In this document: positions 1-5,321 of the stretch, one piece after another | How the letters are laid out: each line of letters begins with the position of its first letter | Position numbering within the stretch: the stretch's first letter is position 1 | Source of the DNA: an uncultured Erysipelotrichaceae bacterium | Lineage (GTDB): Bacteria; Bacillota_I; Bacilli_A; Erysipelotrichales; Coprobacillaceae | Assembly: GCA_945981915.1 (NCBI GenBank) | Contig: CAMFRJ010000114.1 | Location: 1-5,321 of the forward strand | DNA: 5,321 nucleotides | Direction of reading: 5' to 3' | Translations under genes and position numbers: made by a program | The notes under the pieces: model-generated | The model's input: the letters and a program-made list of their open reading frames with translations, nothing else | Database searches by the model: none | Told to the model about the DNA's origin: nothing

Positions 1-55
1 TAAGAGACAGTAATATTATAACATAGGATACCTTGATTGGAAAGGAGCGATAAAA

Positions 56-598
56 ATGAAGGTCATGATATTATCTGATAGTCATTCTATGCCAAAAAAA
101 GAGCTTTTCAAGATCATGGAATTACAACAGGCTGATGAATACATTCACTGTGGTGATATTTATATGCCTTTTGAAAATCTTGAAAAAAAGCATTTTTATA
201 ATGTAAGAGGAAATAATGATCGAAAACCTATTCCTGATCATTTGACCTTAGAAATTGATGGTCTTCGTTTCTTTATTGTTCATGGACATCTTTATCATGT
301 TGACCATGGCATCCATGAATTAGAAAACTACGCCAAAGAGCATCATATTGATGTGGTTTGTTTCGGACACACCCACCAACCTTTCTACCTGGTTAAAGAT
401 CAAATTATCTATATCAATCCTGGCAGTGTCACATACCCACGAGGAACATACAGAAGACCTACTTATTGTCTTTTTGATACCCAAAGTCAAGAAGTTGTTT
501 TCTATGATGTCAAAGATCAGACAAAATGTGATCCTTTTGTCAAACAGGGAAAAGAATCGTTTTCTTTTTTTCACTTATTCAAAAAGAAAAAACAATAA
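56..598 (+). CDS. YfcE/MJ0936-family metallophosphodiesterase
   Basis: A cytosolic calcineurin-like phosphoesterase of 180 aa, the usual length for the family. All metal-site motifs are visible: DSH (residues 8-10), GD (33-34), GNND (52-55), HGH (76-78) and GHTH (104-107), followed by the family's NPGS motif (121-124) and a PRG at 128-130. Known members hydrolyse phosphodiester bonds with two metal ions (often Mn), usually shown on artificial substrates; the physiological substrate is generally unknown and cannot be read here. The start is supported by AAAGGAG at 41-47, 8 nt before the ATG. Residues 168-180 form an aromatic then lysine-rich tail (FFHLFKKKKQ at 171-180) beyond the catalytic core, which might favour membrane or nucleic-acid contact (inference). 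There is no signal peptide. It is convergent with the ABC operon and ends at a shared hairpin terminator. Only 55 nt upstream are in view, so its promoter and any upstream operon partner cannot be judged. Family call secure; specific function unknown. Confidence 0.93.
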   Translation: MKVMILSDSHSMPKKELFKIMELQQADEYIHCGDIYMPFENLEKKHFYNVRGNNDRKPIPDHLTLEIDGLRFFIVHGHLYHVDHGIHELENYAKEHHIDVVCFGHTHQPFYLVKDQIIYINPGSVTYPRGTYRRPTYCLFDTQSQEVVFYDVKDQTKCDPFVKQGKESFSFFHLFKKKKQ

Positions 599-616
599 AC
601 TTTATCGAAACGTATG

Positions 617-649
617 AAAAGGAGATGCTCATCATAAGCGTCTCCTTTT
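617..649. terminator. Rho-independent terminator between convergent genes
   Basis: A 13-bp stem pairs 617-629 (AAAAGGAGATGCT) with 637-649 (AGCGTCTCCTTTT), with one G-U pair and a 7-nt loop (CATCATA). The T-run 646-650 follows on the plus strand, 18 nt after the phosphodiesterase stop. The matching A-run at 617-620 gives four T on the minus strand, so it probably also ends the permease-ATPase-permease transcript, whose stop lies 22 nt away. It should work better in the plus direction. The stem contains AAGGAG, but no start codon follows at a usable distance. Confidence 0.9.
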
Positions 650-671
650 TCATTGATTGTCAGATCAATAT

Positions 672-1943
672 TTATCTTTTTTCAATAATACTTTTTGGAA
701 TGATTGCTTTATAGAGATAAATGCTGATAAAATAGCTGATCACAACAGGAACTATTTGAATAATGAAAATAATCATCACAAAATACAATGTCACTTCACT
801 TCTTATTAAGAGATTCAATAAAATAATCACTTGATAAACAAATGGCAACAATAAAATAAACCCATAAAAAAGTTTCATTTCTAAATGAATGATCTGATGA
901 ATTTGTTTCAAAGAAAAACCAAGATAACAAAGATTCTGAAAATTCTTTTTTCTCTTATTTAATTCCATGCCAATTTTAAAAACAATTGTCAAAGACATTA
1001 AAATCATCACAGAAATGTAAGACATCAAAGCCACCATTGACACTAATGGTTGTTTTAATGTATAGACAGTGACGCATGTCAATAAGATTGATGATAAAAG
1101 CATGATGATCATCAAACCAAAGACTTTTTGGATATCACTGTGAAAAAAACCTAAACCAAGTAGTTGAACTGAATCTTGTAAAGATTCATTTTTTTGTCTT
1201 TTTTCAATCCAATCAGGTAAGACCTTCTTGATGATTCCAAAAATACCAATAATCCCAATCAAAGCAAACAACAAAAAAGACATGGAATCTTTCAAAAAAA
1301 GAAAAATGACAGGTGGTATGAAATAACAAAGTATAAACAAACGATGTGAAAACTTTGGTCCTTTGATACCTGATAAATCAATTTTACTCTCTTCATTCAT
1401 CATTGAATTAATCGTACTTCTGACACAATATCCCAAATTCAACAAAGAACACCAAAAAACTTCAAAAAGAAGAATAGCTCCTGTTGCCACAAGTGTTTGC
1501 TTTGATAAATAAAACAAACTTCCCTGATACAAAAAAGTCGAAGCAAAAAGACTATTAATGAAAGGAATGAGTAAATATCCAATAAGTAGTCCTAGCGGTA
1601 TAGAAAATATCATAATGATAAAAACTTGAAAAAACAAATAGATTCCTAATTGAAAAACACTAGCTCCTGACATCAAAATAATTGATATTTCTTTTCCTTT
1701 ATGGGAAACATAAAAATTATTGGCTAGAAAAACACAAACCATCGCAATCACAATCACAAAAACAGCGATAGGAGTCACAAATGTACCATCATCTTTCCCT
1801 AAATTAATATTTGCTCCTGGATGAAAAACCAAATTAAAGAACGAAAAAATAAAAATTGTGGTAAGAAGAAATGTCAAAAAGTAGAACATACTTTTTGACA
1901 AATCTTTTTTCAACGAAATCAAAGATAATCTGATGAGACCCAT
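672..1943 (-). CDS. BceB-like (FtsX-family) ABC permease, second of the operon, lacking the extracellular domain
   Basis: A polytopic membrane protein of 423 aa with about ten hydrophobic segments (roughly 18-40, 56-78, 100-126, 149-172, 202-218, 221-241, 273-296, 302-326, 355-380, 385-411). It has the BceB-type signature after helix 2, LANNFYVSHKGKE (73-85) then MSG (91-93), and a VLPD motif at 241-244; both recur in the first permease of the operon, so the two are paralogues. The loop between helices 7 and 8, where BceB holds a sensor domain of about 200 residues, is only a few residues long here. The start ATG overlaps the ATPase stop by one base (TAATG), with AGGAG at 1955-1959, 11 nt upstream, a long spacing consistent with translational coupling. 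Last gene of the operon, followed by the 617-649 hairpin. BceB relatives act with a BceA ATPase in peptide-antibiotic resistance or sensing; the substrate here is not visible. Confidence 0.85.
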   Translation of the reverse strand: MGLIRLSLISLKKDLSKSMFYFLTFLLTTIFIFSFFNLVFHPGANINLGKDDGTFVTPIAVFVIVIAMVCVFLANNFYVSHKGKEISIILMSGASVFQLGIYLFFQVFIIMIFSIPLGLLIGYLLIPFINSLFASTFLYQGSLFYLSKQTLVATGAILLFEVFWCSLLNLGYCVRSTINSMMNEESKIDLSGIKGPKFSHRLFILCYFIPPVIFLFLKDSMSFLLFALIGIIGIFGIIKKVLPDWIEKRQKNESLQDSVQLLGLGFFHSDIQKVFGLMIIMLLSSILLTCVTVYTLKQPLVSMVALMSYISVMILMSLTIVFKIGMELNKRKKNFQNLCYLGFSLKQIHQIIHLEMKLFYGFILLLPFVYQVIILLNLLIRSEVTLYFVMIIFIIQIVPVVISYFISIYLYKAIIPKSIIEKR

Positions 1944-2713
1944 TATTCAAATAACTCCTGTGATTCACTTGAATTGATATCAACGATCTTATAAAAATAT
2001 TCTTTTTGAGATAATCCTTCTCTTTCAATCGTACAATCAATAATTCCATCTTTGATATAAAGCAATTTTGTTGAATAAGAAGCAATCTTAGCATCATGTG
2101 TAACCATTAAGATCGAAACACCTTCTTTTTCATTTAATTCTTTAAATAAAGATAAAATTTCATGGGAATTCTTACTATCTAGATTTCCTGTTGGTTCATC
2201 GGCAATAATGATCTTAGGGTTTGTCACCAACGCTCTACAAATCGCAACACGTTGTCTTTGTCCCCCAGAACATTCATTTGGGAATTTATCTAATGTTTGT
2301 TCAACCCCTAATTTTTTCGCAACATCATGAACTCTTTGTGTAATTTCTTCTTTATTGACATTGGCTAAAGTTAAAGGAACAGCAATATTTTCAAAAATAG
2401 TTAATGAATCTAATAAATTAAATTCCTGGAAAATAAAACCTAAATTTTCATATCTGAATTTTCCTATTTGTCCTTCAGACATCACACGAACTTCAGTTCC
2501 ATTGATAAAGACCTTTCCTTTGGTAGGAATATCGATTGTTGATAAATTATTGATAAAAGTTGATTTCCCAGCTCCAGAAGGTCCCATAATACAAACGAAT
2601 TCTCCTTCATACATTGTTAAGGATACTTCATGTAAGGCTTCAAAAAGATTTTTTGTTCCAATACCATAAATCTTTGTAATTTTATCTGCGACTAATATTT
2701 CTTTTCTTTCCAT
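1943..2713 (-). CDS. BceA/MacB-type ABC transporter ATPase
   Basis: A cytoplasmic nucleotide-binding subunit of 256 aa that should power the two flanking permeases. Visible motifs, numbered from the chosen start: Walker A GPSGAGKS (44-51), Q-loop glutamine Q96 in FQE, signature CSGGQ (148-152), Walker B IIIADEP (168-174) with catalytic E173, D-loop NLDS (177-180) and H-loop H206. The STIDIPT stretch (58-64) after Walker A resembles BceA-type ATPases. The signature has Cys where Leu is usual (LSGGQ); the catalytic residues are intact, so activity is expected. An upstream in-frame ATG at 2761 would add 16 residues but would overlap the previous gene by 47 nt. The start at 2713 is preferred because AAGGAGG (2722-2728) sits 8 nt before it and the protein then opens MERKEILVADKITKIYG, typical of the family. 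One nt separates it from the upstream permease stop. The tail after 230 (to SQELFE) extends a little past the core fold. Family call is very secure; substrate unknown. Confidence 0.93.
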   Translation of the reverse strand: MERKEILVADKITKIYGIGTKNLFEALHEVSLTMYEGEFVCIMGPSGAGKSTFINNLSTIDIPTKGKVFINGTEVRVMSEGQIGKFRYENLGFIFQEFNLLDSLTIFENIAVPLTLANVNKEEITQRVHDVAKKLGVEQTLDKFPNECSGGQRQRVAICRALVTNPKIIIADEPTGNLDSKNSHEILSLFKELNEKEGVSILMVTHDAKIASYSTKLLYIKDGIIDCTIEREGLSQKEYFYKIVDINSSESQELFE

Positions 2714-2714
2714 T

Positions 2715-4010
2715 TTATTTTCCTCCTTGAATTGGTTTAACAACTGCATTTCTATATTCAAAATAAGTCAAAAATCCTGATAAGATAACAGGTATCACAT
2801 AAGCTGATGTAAAAATCACCGCAAAACTGATTGTCATATCTCCATAATAAATGAAACGTCCCGCAATAAATAAAATATAAACTAACGGAATCAAAATCAA
2901 GATTGCATAATACATGATCACTTCCTGTTTCACAATTTTCTTTAATTCTTTTCTGGTATATCCAATCTTCCATAAATTAAAGAATAGTGTTTTTCTCGTC
3001 ACAGCTTCCATGATTAATTTGTAAACAATAGAAACAACTAATAATAAGACAACGACAATATAACCGATAACAGATGTCACAAACTCTCTAGGATTTTGTT
3101 GATTAGCCGCTAATATAGCCATCATTCCTGTCACTGAAACGGTCATCAAAGTAAATAATAATAGCGATCTTTGAATCGAATAACTTAAATTAGAGATGGA
3201 AATCAACCGATAACGTTTCGTTAAAAAAACACCTTTTTTCAAATGTTTGATAACATCAGGTAAAACATAACGTATCATTCCTACTACACCAATGACACCA
3301 ACCAAAGTTGGTGCTATATAAGCATTAGGTGAATGGGGATTCATAAACATCATCACAATTCCAAACACATAGATAGCAACATATAATAAAGGTTTATATT
3401 TGTTTGAGCTACCATGGAAATTCATTTCTTTTTCTTGTGACAATAAAACCAAAATATCATTACGATGTAAATATCCTGCTGTTAAGACACAAATCATCGC
3501 TAGTACGATTGCAACAAGTAAAAACGAATATATATACGCTTCTTGAGGAATAATATTCACATCTTTGCTAATATGGAGCCGTTCATACATATAGGCATTA
3601 GAACAAGGGATAACAAGACGTCCCAATAATAATCCTAATGGTGTCGCCAAAGCCAATAAAACAAAAGTCTGATATAAGACATACATTGTTGAATTAATAT
3701 ATCCTGACCCTGACATACCCATAACAGCCAATTCTGTTGTTTTTCTAGTCATAAAAAAATTATTGGCAAAAAAGATCATGAAACAACAAAAACAGATAAT
3801 TAAAAACGATAAAATTGATGAAAATGGCGTTTGAACATTCTGCCAAGTTCCCCCACCAACAGCGATACTTTGATCAGCTAATTGGTTATTATTGATAATA
3901 TTAAAAAATACAAAACTAACAGCCACCGCAAAAACCAGTGTTAATCCATAAAAAAGACTTTTTTTATAATCTCTGATTAACATTTTCATTGAAAATTTAA
4001 ATGTTCCCAT
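2715..4010 (-). CDS. BceB-like (FtsX-family) ABC permease, first of the operon, lacking the extracellular domain
   Basis: An inner-membrane permease of 431 aa with ten hydrophobic segments (about 19-40, 62-84, 106-134, 158-181, 207-224, 231-250, 281-302, 310-334, 364-388, 393-418). The opening MGTFKFSMKMLIRDYKKSLF and the FFANNFFMTRKTTEL stretch (80-94) followed by MSG (99-101) match the pattern of BceB proteins; the second is probably the cytoplasmic coupling region that meets the ATPase. A second charged cytoplasmic stretch (about 335-363, with NLWKIGYTRKELKK) repeats this in the C-terminal half. BceB is about 650 aa, the difference being its extracellular domain between helices 7 and 8; here that loop is about eight residues (303-310). 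The start has AAAGGAGG at 4016-4023, 5 nt before the ATG. Transcription very likely starts near 4044 from the promoter at 4051-4079. It heads a three-gene operon and its stop is 1 nt before the ATPase ATG. Bacitracin or lantibiotic-type substrates are possible by family, not shown. Confidence 0.87.
   Translation of the reverse strand: MGTFKFSMKMLIRDYKKSLFYGLTLVFAVAVSFVFFNIINNNQLADQSIAVGGGTWQNVQTPFSSILSFLIICFCCFMIFFANNFFMTRKTTELAVMGMSGSGYINSTMYVLYQTFVLLALATPLGLLLGRLVIPCSNAYMYERLHISKDVNIIPQEAYIYSFLLVAIVLAMICVLTAGYLHRNDILVLLSQEKEMNFHGSSNKYKPLLYVAIYVFGIVMMFMNPHSPNAYIAPTLVGVIGVVGMIRYVLPDVIKHLKKGVFLTKRYRLISISNLSYSIQRSLLLFTLMTVSVTGMMAILAANQQNPREFVTSVIGYIVVVLLLVVSIVYKLIMEAVTRKTLFFNLWKIGYTRKELKKIVKQEVIMYYAILILIPLVYILFIAGRFIYYGDMTISFAVIFTSAYVIPVILSGFLTYFEYRNAVVKPIQGGK
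2722..2728 (-). promoter_or_regulatory. Ribosome binding site fixing the ATPase start
   Basis: AAGGAGG on the minus strand lies 8 nt upstream of the ATG at 2713 and inside the last codons of the preceding permease. It selects the 256-aa ATPase over the 272-aa form starting at 2761, and the arrangement suggests that translation of the two genes is coupled. Confidence 0.85.
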
Positions 4011-4032
4011 AGAATCCTCCTTTCAATGCCTT

Positions 4033-4072
4033 GTAACCGTTTTCTATCTTATTATAGATATTCCACGGTTAC
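4033..4072. repeat. Concentric double inverted repeat over the operon promoter (candidate operator)
   Basis: An outer perfect 8-bp inverted repeat, GTAACCGT (4033-4040) and ACGGTTAC (4065-4072), encloses an inner perfect 5-bp inverted repeat, TATCT (4045-4049) and AGATA (4056-4060). Both share one dyad axis between 4052 and 4053, which falls in the -10 box. The outer arms are 32 bp apart centre to centre, about three helical turns, so they lie on one DNA face. One arm lies in the -35/-10 spacer next to the -35 box and the other just downstream of the predicted start site, a layout suited to repression. No T-run follows, so it is not a terminator. The binding protein is unknown. Confidence 0.6.
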
Positions 4073-4079
4073 TGTGCAA
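4051..4079 (-). promoter_or_regulatory. Sigma-A-type promoter of the permease-ATPase-permease operon
   Basis: On the minus strand, -35 TTGCAC (4074-4079) and a perfect -10 TATAAT (4051-4056) are separated by exactly 17 nt. The start site should be near 4044-4045, giving a leader of about 34 nt that carries the strong ribosome binding site AAAGGAGG (4016-4023). The -35 box lies only 9 nt past the stop codon of the upstream exporter. The palindrome at 4033-4072 covers the spacer, the -10 box and the start site, so regulation by a DNA-binding protein is likely. Confidence 0.82.
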
Positions 4080-4088
4080 TAGCATCGA

Positions 4089-5321
4089 TTAATCCATTTC
4101 AATCATACCAGTATATAATTGATAATATTTTCCTTTTTTCGCCATTAATTCATCATGATTTCCACGTTCAATAATTCTTCCTTGATCCATAACCATGATC
4201 ACATCACTGTTTTTGATCGTTGATAAACGATGGGCAATGACAAATGTTGTTCTTCCATGCATTAACTTATCCATACCATCTTGGACAATTTTTTCTGTTC
4301 GAGAATCAATAGATGATGTTGCTTCATCTAATATCAAAACTGGTGTATTCGCCAAAGCTGCTCGCGCAATCGATAAAAGTTGTCTTTGCCCTTGTGATAG
4401 TGAAGCACCATCACTAGAAAGCATCGTGTCATAACCTTTTTCTAGATGACTAATAAAGATATCAGCATTGGCGAGTTTGGCTGCTGCAATGACTTCTTCA
4501 TCACTGGCATCAGGTCTGGCATACTTGATATTTTCTTTGATTGTTCCTGTAAATAAATGTGTGTCTTGTAAAACAATTCCTAAAGAATGACGTAATGAAT
4601 CTTTTTTGATCAATTGAATATCGATACCATCATAAGTAATAGATCCTTTTTGAATATCATAGAAACGATTGATCAGATTCGTAATTGTTGTCTTCCCGGC
4701 ACCTGTTGCTCCAACAAAAGCAATCTTTTGACCTTTTCTTGCAAATAAATCAATACCAAATAAAATTTGTTTGGATTCATTATAAGAAAAGTCAACATTA
4801 TCAAAATAAACATGTCCCACTAATGGTACTAATTCAAAACTACCATCAGGATGTGGATGTTTCCATGCCCACTTATTTGTCACATGATCAGTTTCAACAA
4901 GCTGTCCATCGACTTCATCAACATGACATAATGTCACGACACCTTCATCAACTTCTACCTCCTGATCTAATAAATCAAAAATTCTTTTACTTCCTGCCAT
5001 AGCCATGATCACAAAATTCAATTGTTGAGAGATTTGTGAAATTGGTTGATTAAATGAGCGATTGAGCTGTAAGAAAGAAGCCAATCCACCTAAAGTCAAT
5101 CCGCCAATACCGTTAATCGCAATAACTCCTCCTAATAACGCTGTTAAGACATAAGAAATATTTCCTAAATTATTCATAATTGGTCCTAAAATATTAGAAA
5201 ATTGATTGGCATTATATGCACTTTCAAATAGTTGTTCATTGATTTTATCAAAATCTTCTTTAGCAACCTGTTCATGAGTAAAAGATTTGATAACTTTTTG
5301 TCCTTCAATCATCTCCTCAAT
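4089..5321 (-). CDS. ABC exporter half-transporter (TMD-NBD), N-terminus beyond the window
   Basis: The C-terminal part of a fused membrane-plus-ATPase exporter (MsbA/LmrA/MdlB type). The frame stays open to the right edge: the first visible codons read IEE before MIEGQKVIKSF, a conserved segment inside such exporters, so the ATG at 5312 is internal (no spaced ribosome site: GAGGAG abuts it). About 200 N-terminal residues with TM1-4 are probably missing from a protein of about 600 aa. Numbering from that Met: TM5 about 44-67, TM6 about 70-92, Walker A GATGAGKTT (201-209), Q-loop Q249, signature LSQGQ (305-309), Walker B VLILDE (325-330) with catalytic E330, H-loop H361. An extra linker (about 119-165, with WAWKHPHPDGS at 148-158) joins TMD and NBD. 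The NBD is complete and looks active. Such proteins usually pair as heterodimers; a partner is not in view and would lie upstream. Substrate unknown (drug, lipid or peptide). No terminator follows its stop. Confidence 0.92.
   Translation of the reverse strand: MEEMIEGQKVIKSFTHEQVAKEDFDKINEQLFESAYNANQFSNILGPIMNNLGNISYVLTALLGGVIAINGIGGLTLGGLASFLQLNRSFNQPISQISQQLNFVIMAMAGSKRIFDLLDQEVEVDEGVVTLCHVDEVDGQLVETDHVTNKWAWKHPHPDGSFELVPLVGHVYFDNVDFSYNESKQILFGIDLFARKGQKIAFVGATGAGKTTITNLINRFYDIQKGSITYDGIDIQLIKKDSLRHSLGIVLQDTHLFTGTIKENIKYARPDASDEEVIAAAKLANADIFISHLEKGYDTMLSSDGASLSQGQRQLLSIARAALANTPVLILDEATSSIDSRTEKIVQDGMDKLMHGRTTFVIAHRLSTIKNSDVIMVMDQGRIIERGNHDELMAKKGKYYQLYTGMIEMD

Noticed and set aside
1..40. 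Possible promoter for the phosphodiesterase (TATTAT at 14-19)
   Set aside because: The -35 region would lie outside the window and the stretch is simply AT-rich, so there is not enough to call it.
548..594. Hairpin-like A/T-rich inverted repeats at the end of the phosphodiesterase gene
   Set aside because: They arise from poly-Phe/Lys codons (T-runs and A-runs), have almost no G-C pairs, and lie within coding sequence; the real terminator follows at 617-649.
2714..2761. Upstream in-frame start of the ATPase at 2761
   Set aside because: It would overlap the preceding permease by 47 nt and add 16 residues not typical of the family, while a well-placed AAGGAGG serves the ATG at 2713.
4033..4072. 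Reading the palindrome as a terminator of the exporter transcript
   Set aside because: The outer stem encloses 24 nt and is followed by AAGGCATTG rather than a T-run on the minus strand; the promoter match makes an operator more likely.
4685..5002. Plus-strand open frame of 105 codons opposite the exporter, and similar open frames at 348-617, 1834-2097 and 2355-2669
   Set aside because: They are antisense or out-of-frame shadows of well-supported genes, with no ribosome site or recognisable protein.
5301..5318. ATG at 5312 as a true start of the ABC exporter, with GAGGAG just upstream
   Set aside because: The GAGGAG directly abuts the ATG with no spacing, and the frame continues upstream as IEE-MIEGQKV, a conserved internal segment of exporters, to the window edge. 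The protein would also lack most of its membrane domain.

Overview
The window is AT-rich (about one third G+C by eye) with strong AGGAGG-type ribosome binding sites, ATG starts and TAA stops. This suggests a low-GC Gram-positive bacterium (Firmicutes). The style of the proteins fits a gut Erysipelotrichia/Coprobacillus-like lineage, but that placement is a guess from sequence flavour only.

Layout: (1) 56-598, plus strand, a complete YfcE/MJ0936-type metallophosphodiesterase. (2) 617-649, a strong hairpin terminator between two convergent transcription units. (3) 672-4010, minus strand, a tight three-gene operon read right to left: BceB-like permease (431 aa), BceA/MacB-type ATPase (256 aa), second BceB-like permease (423 aa). 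The junctions are a 1-nt gap and a 1-nt TAATG overlap. (4) 4011-4088, a short intergenic region with a near-consensus sigma-A promoter (TTGCAC, 17 nt, TATAAT) and a concentric double inverted repeat centred on the promoter. (5) 4089-5321, minus strand, the C-terminal two thirds of an ABC exporter half-transporter (TMD end plus complete NBD). Its N-terminus lies beyond the right edge. Every gap between genes is under 100 bases.

Working together: the three-gene operon most likely makes one membrane complex or two alternative ones, powered by a single ATPase. Both permeases have the 10-helix plan and signature motifs of BceB (antimicrobial-peptide detoxification/sensing), but they lack the large extracellular domain BceB carries between helices 7 and 8. 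No two-component system, the usual partner of BceAB, lies inside the window. The upstream exporter shares the strand and no terminator is seen between it and the operon, so read-through is possible.

The two points most worth a second look are the pair of domain-less BceB-like permeases around one ATPase, and the nested palindrome on the operon promoter. No CRISPR, tRNA, rRNA or mobile element was seen. I found no clear evidence of a wholly new system.
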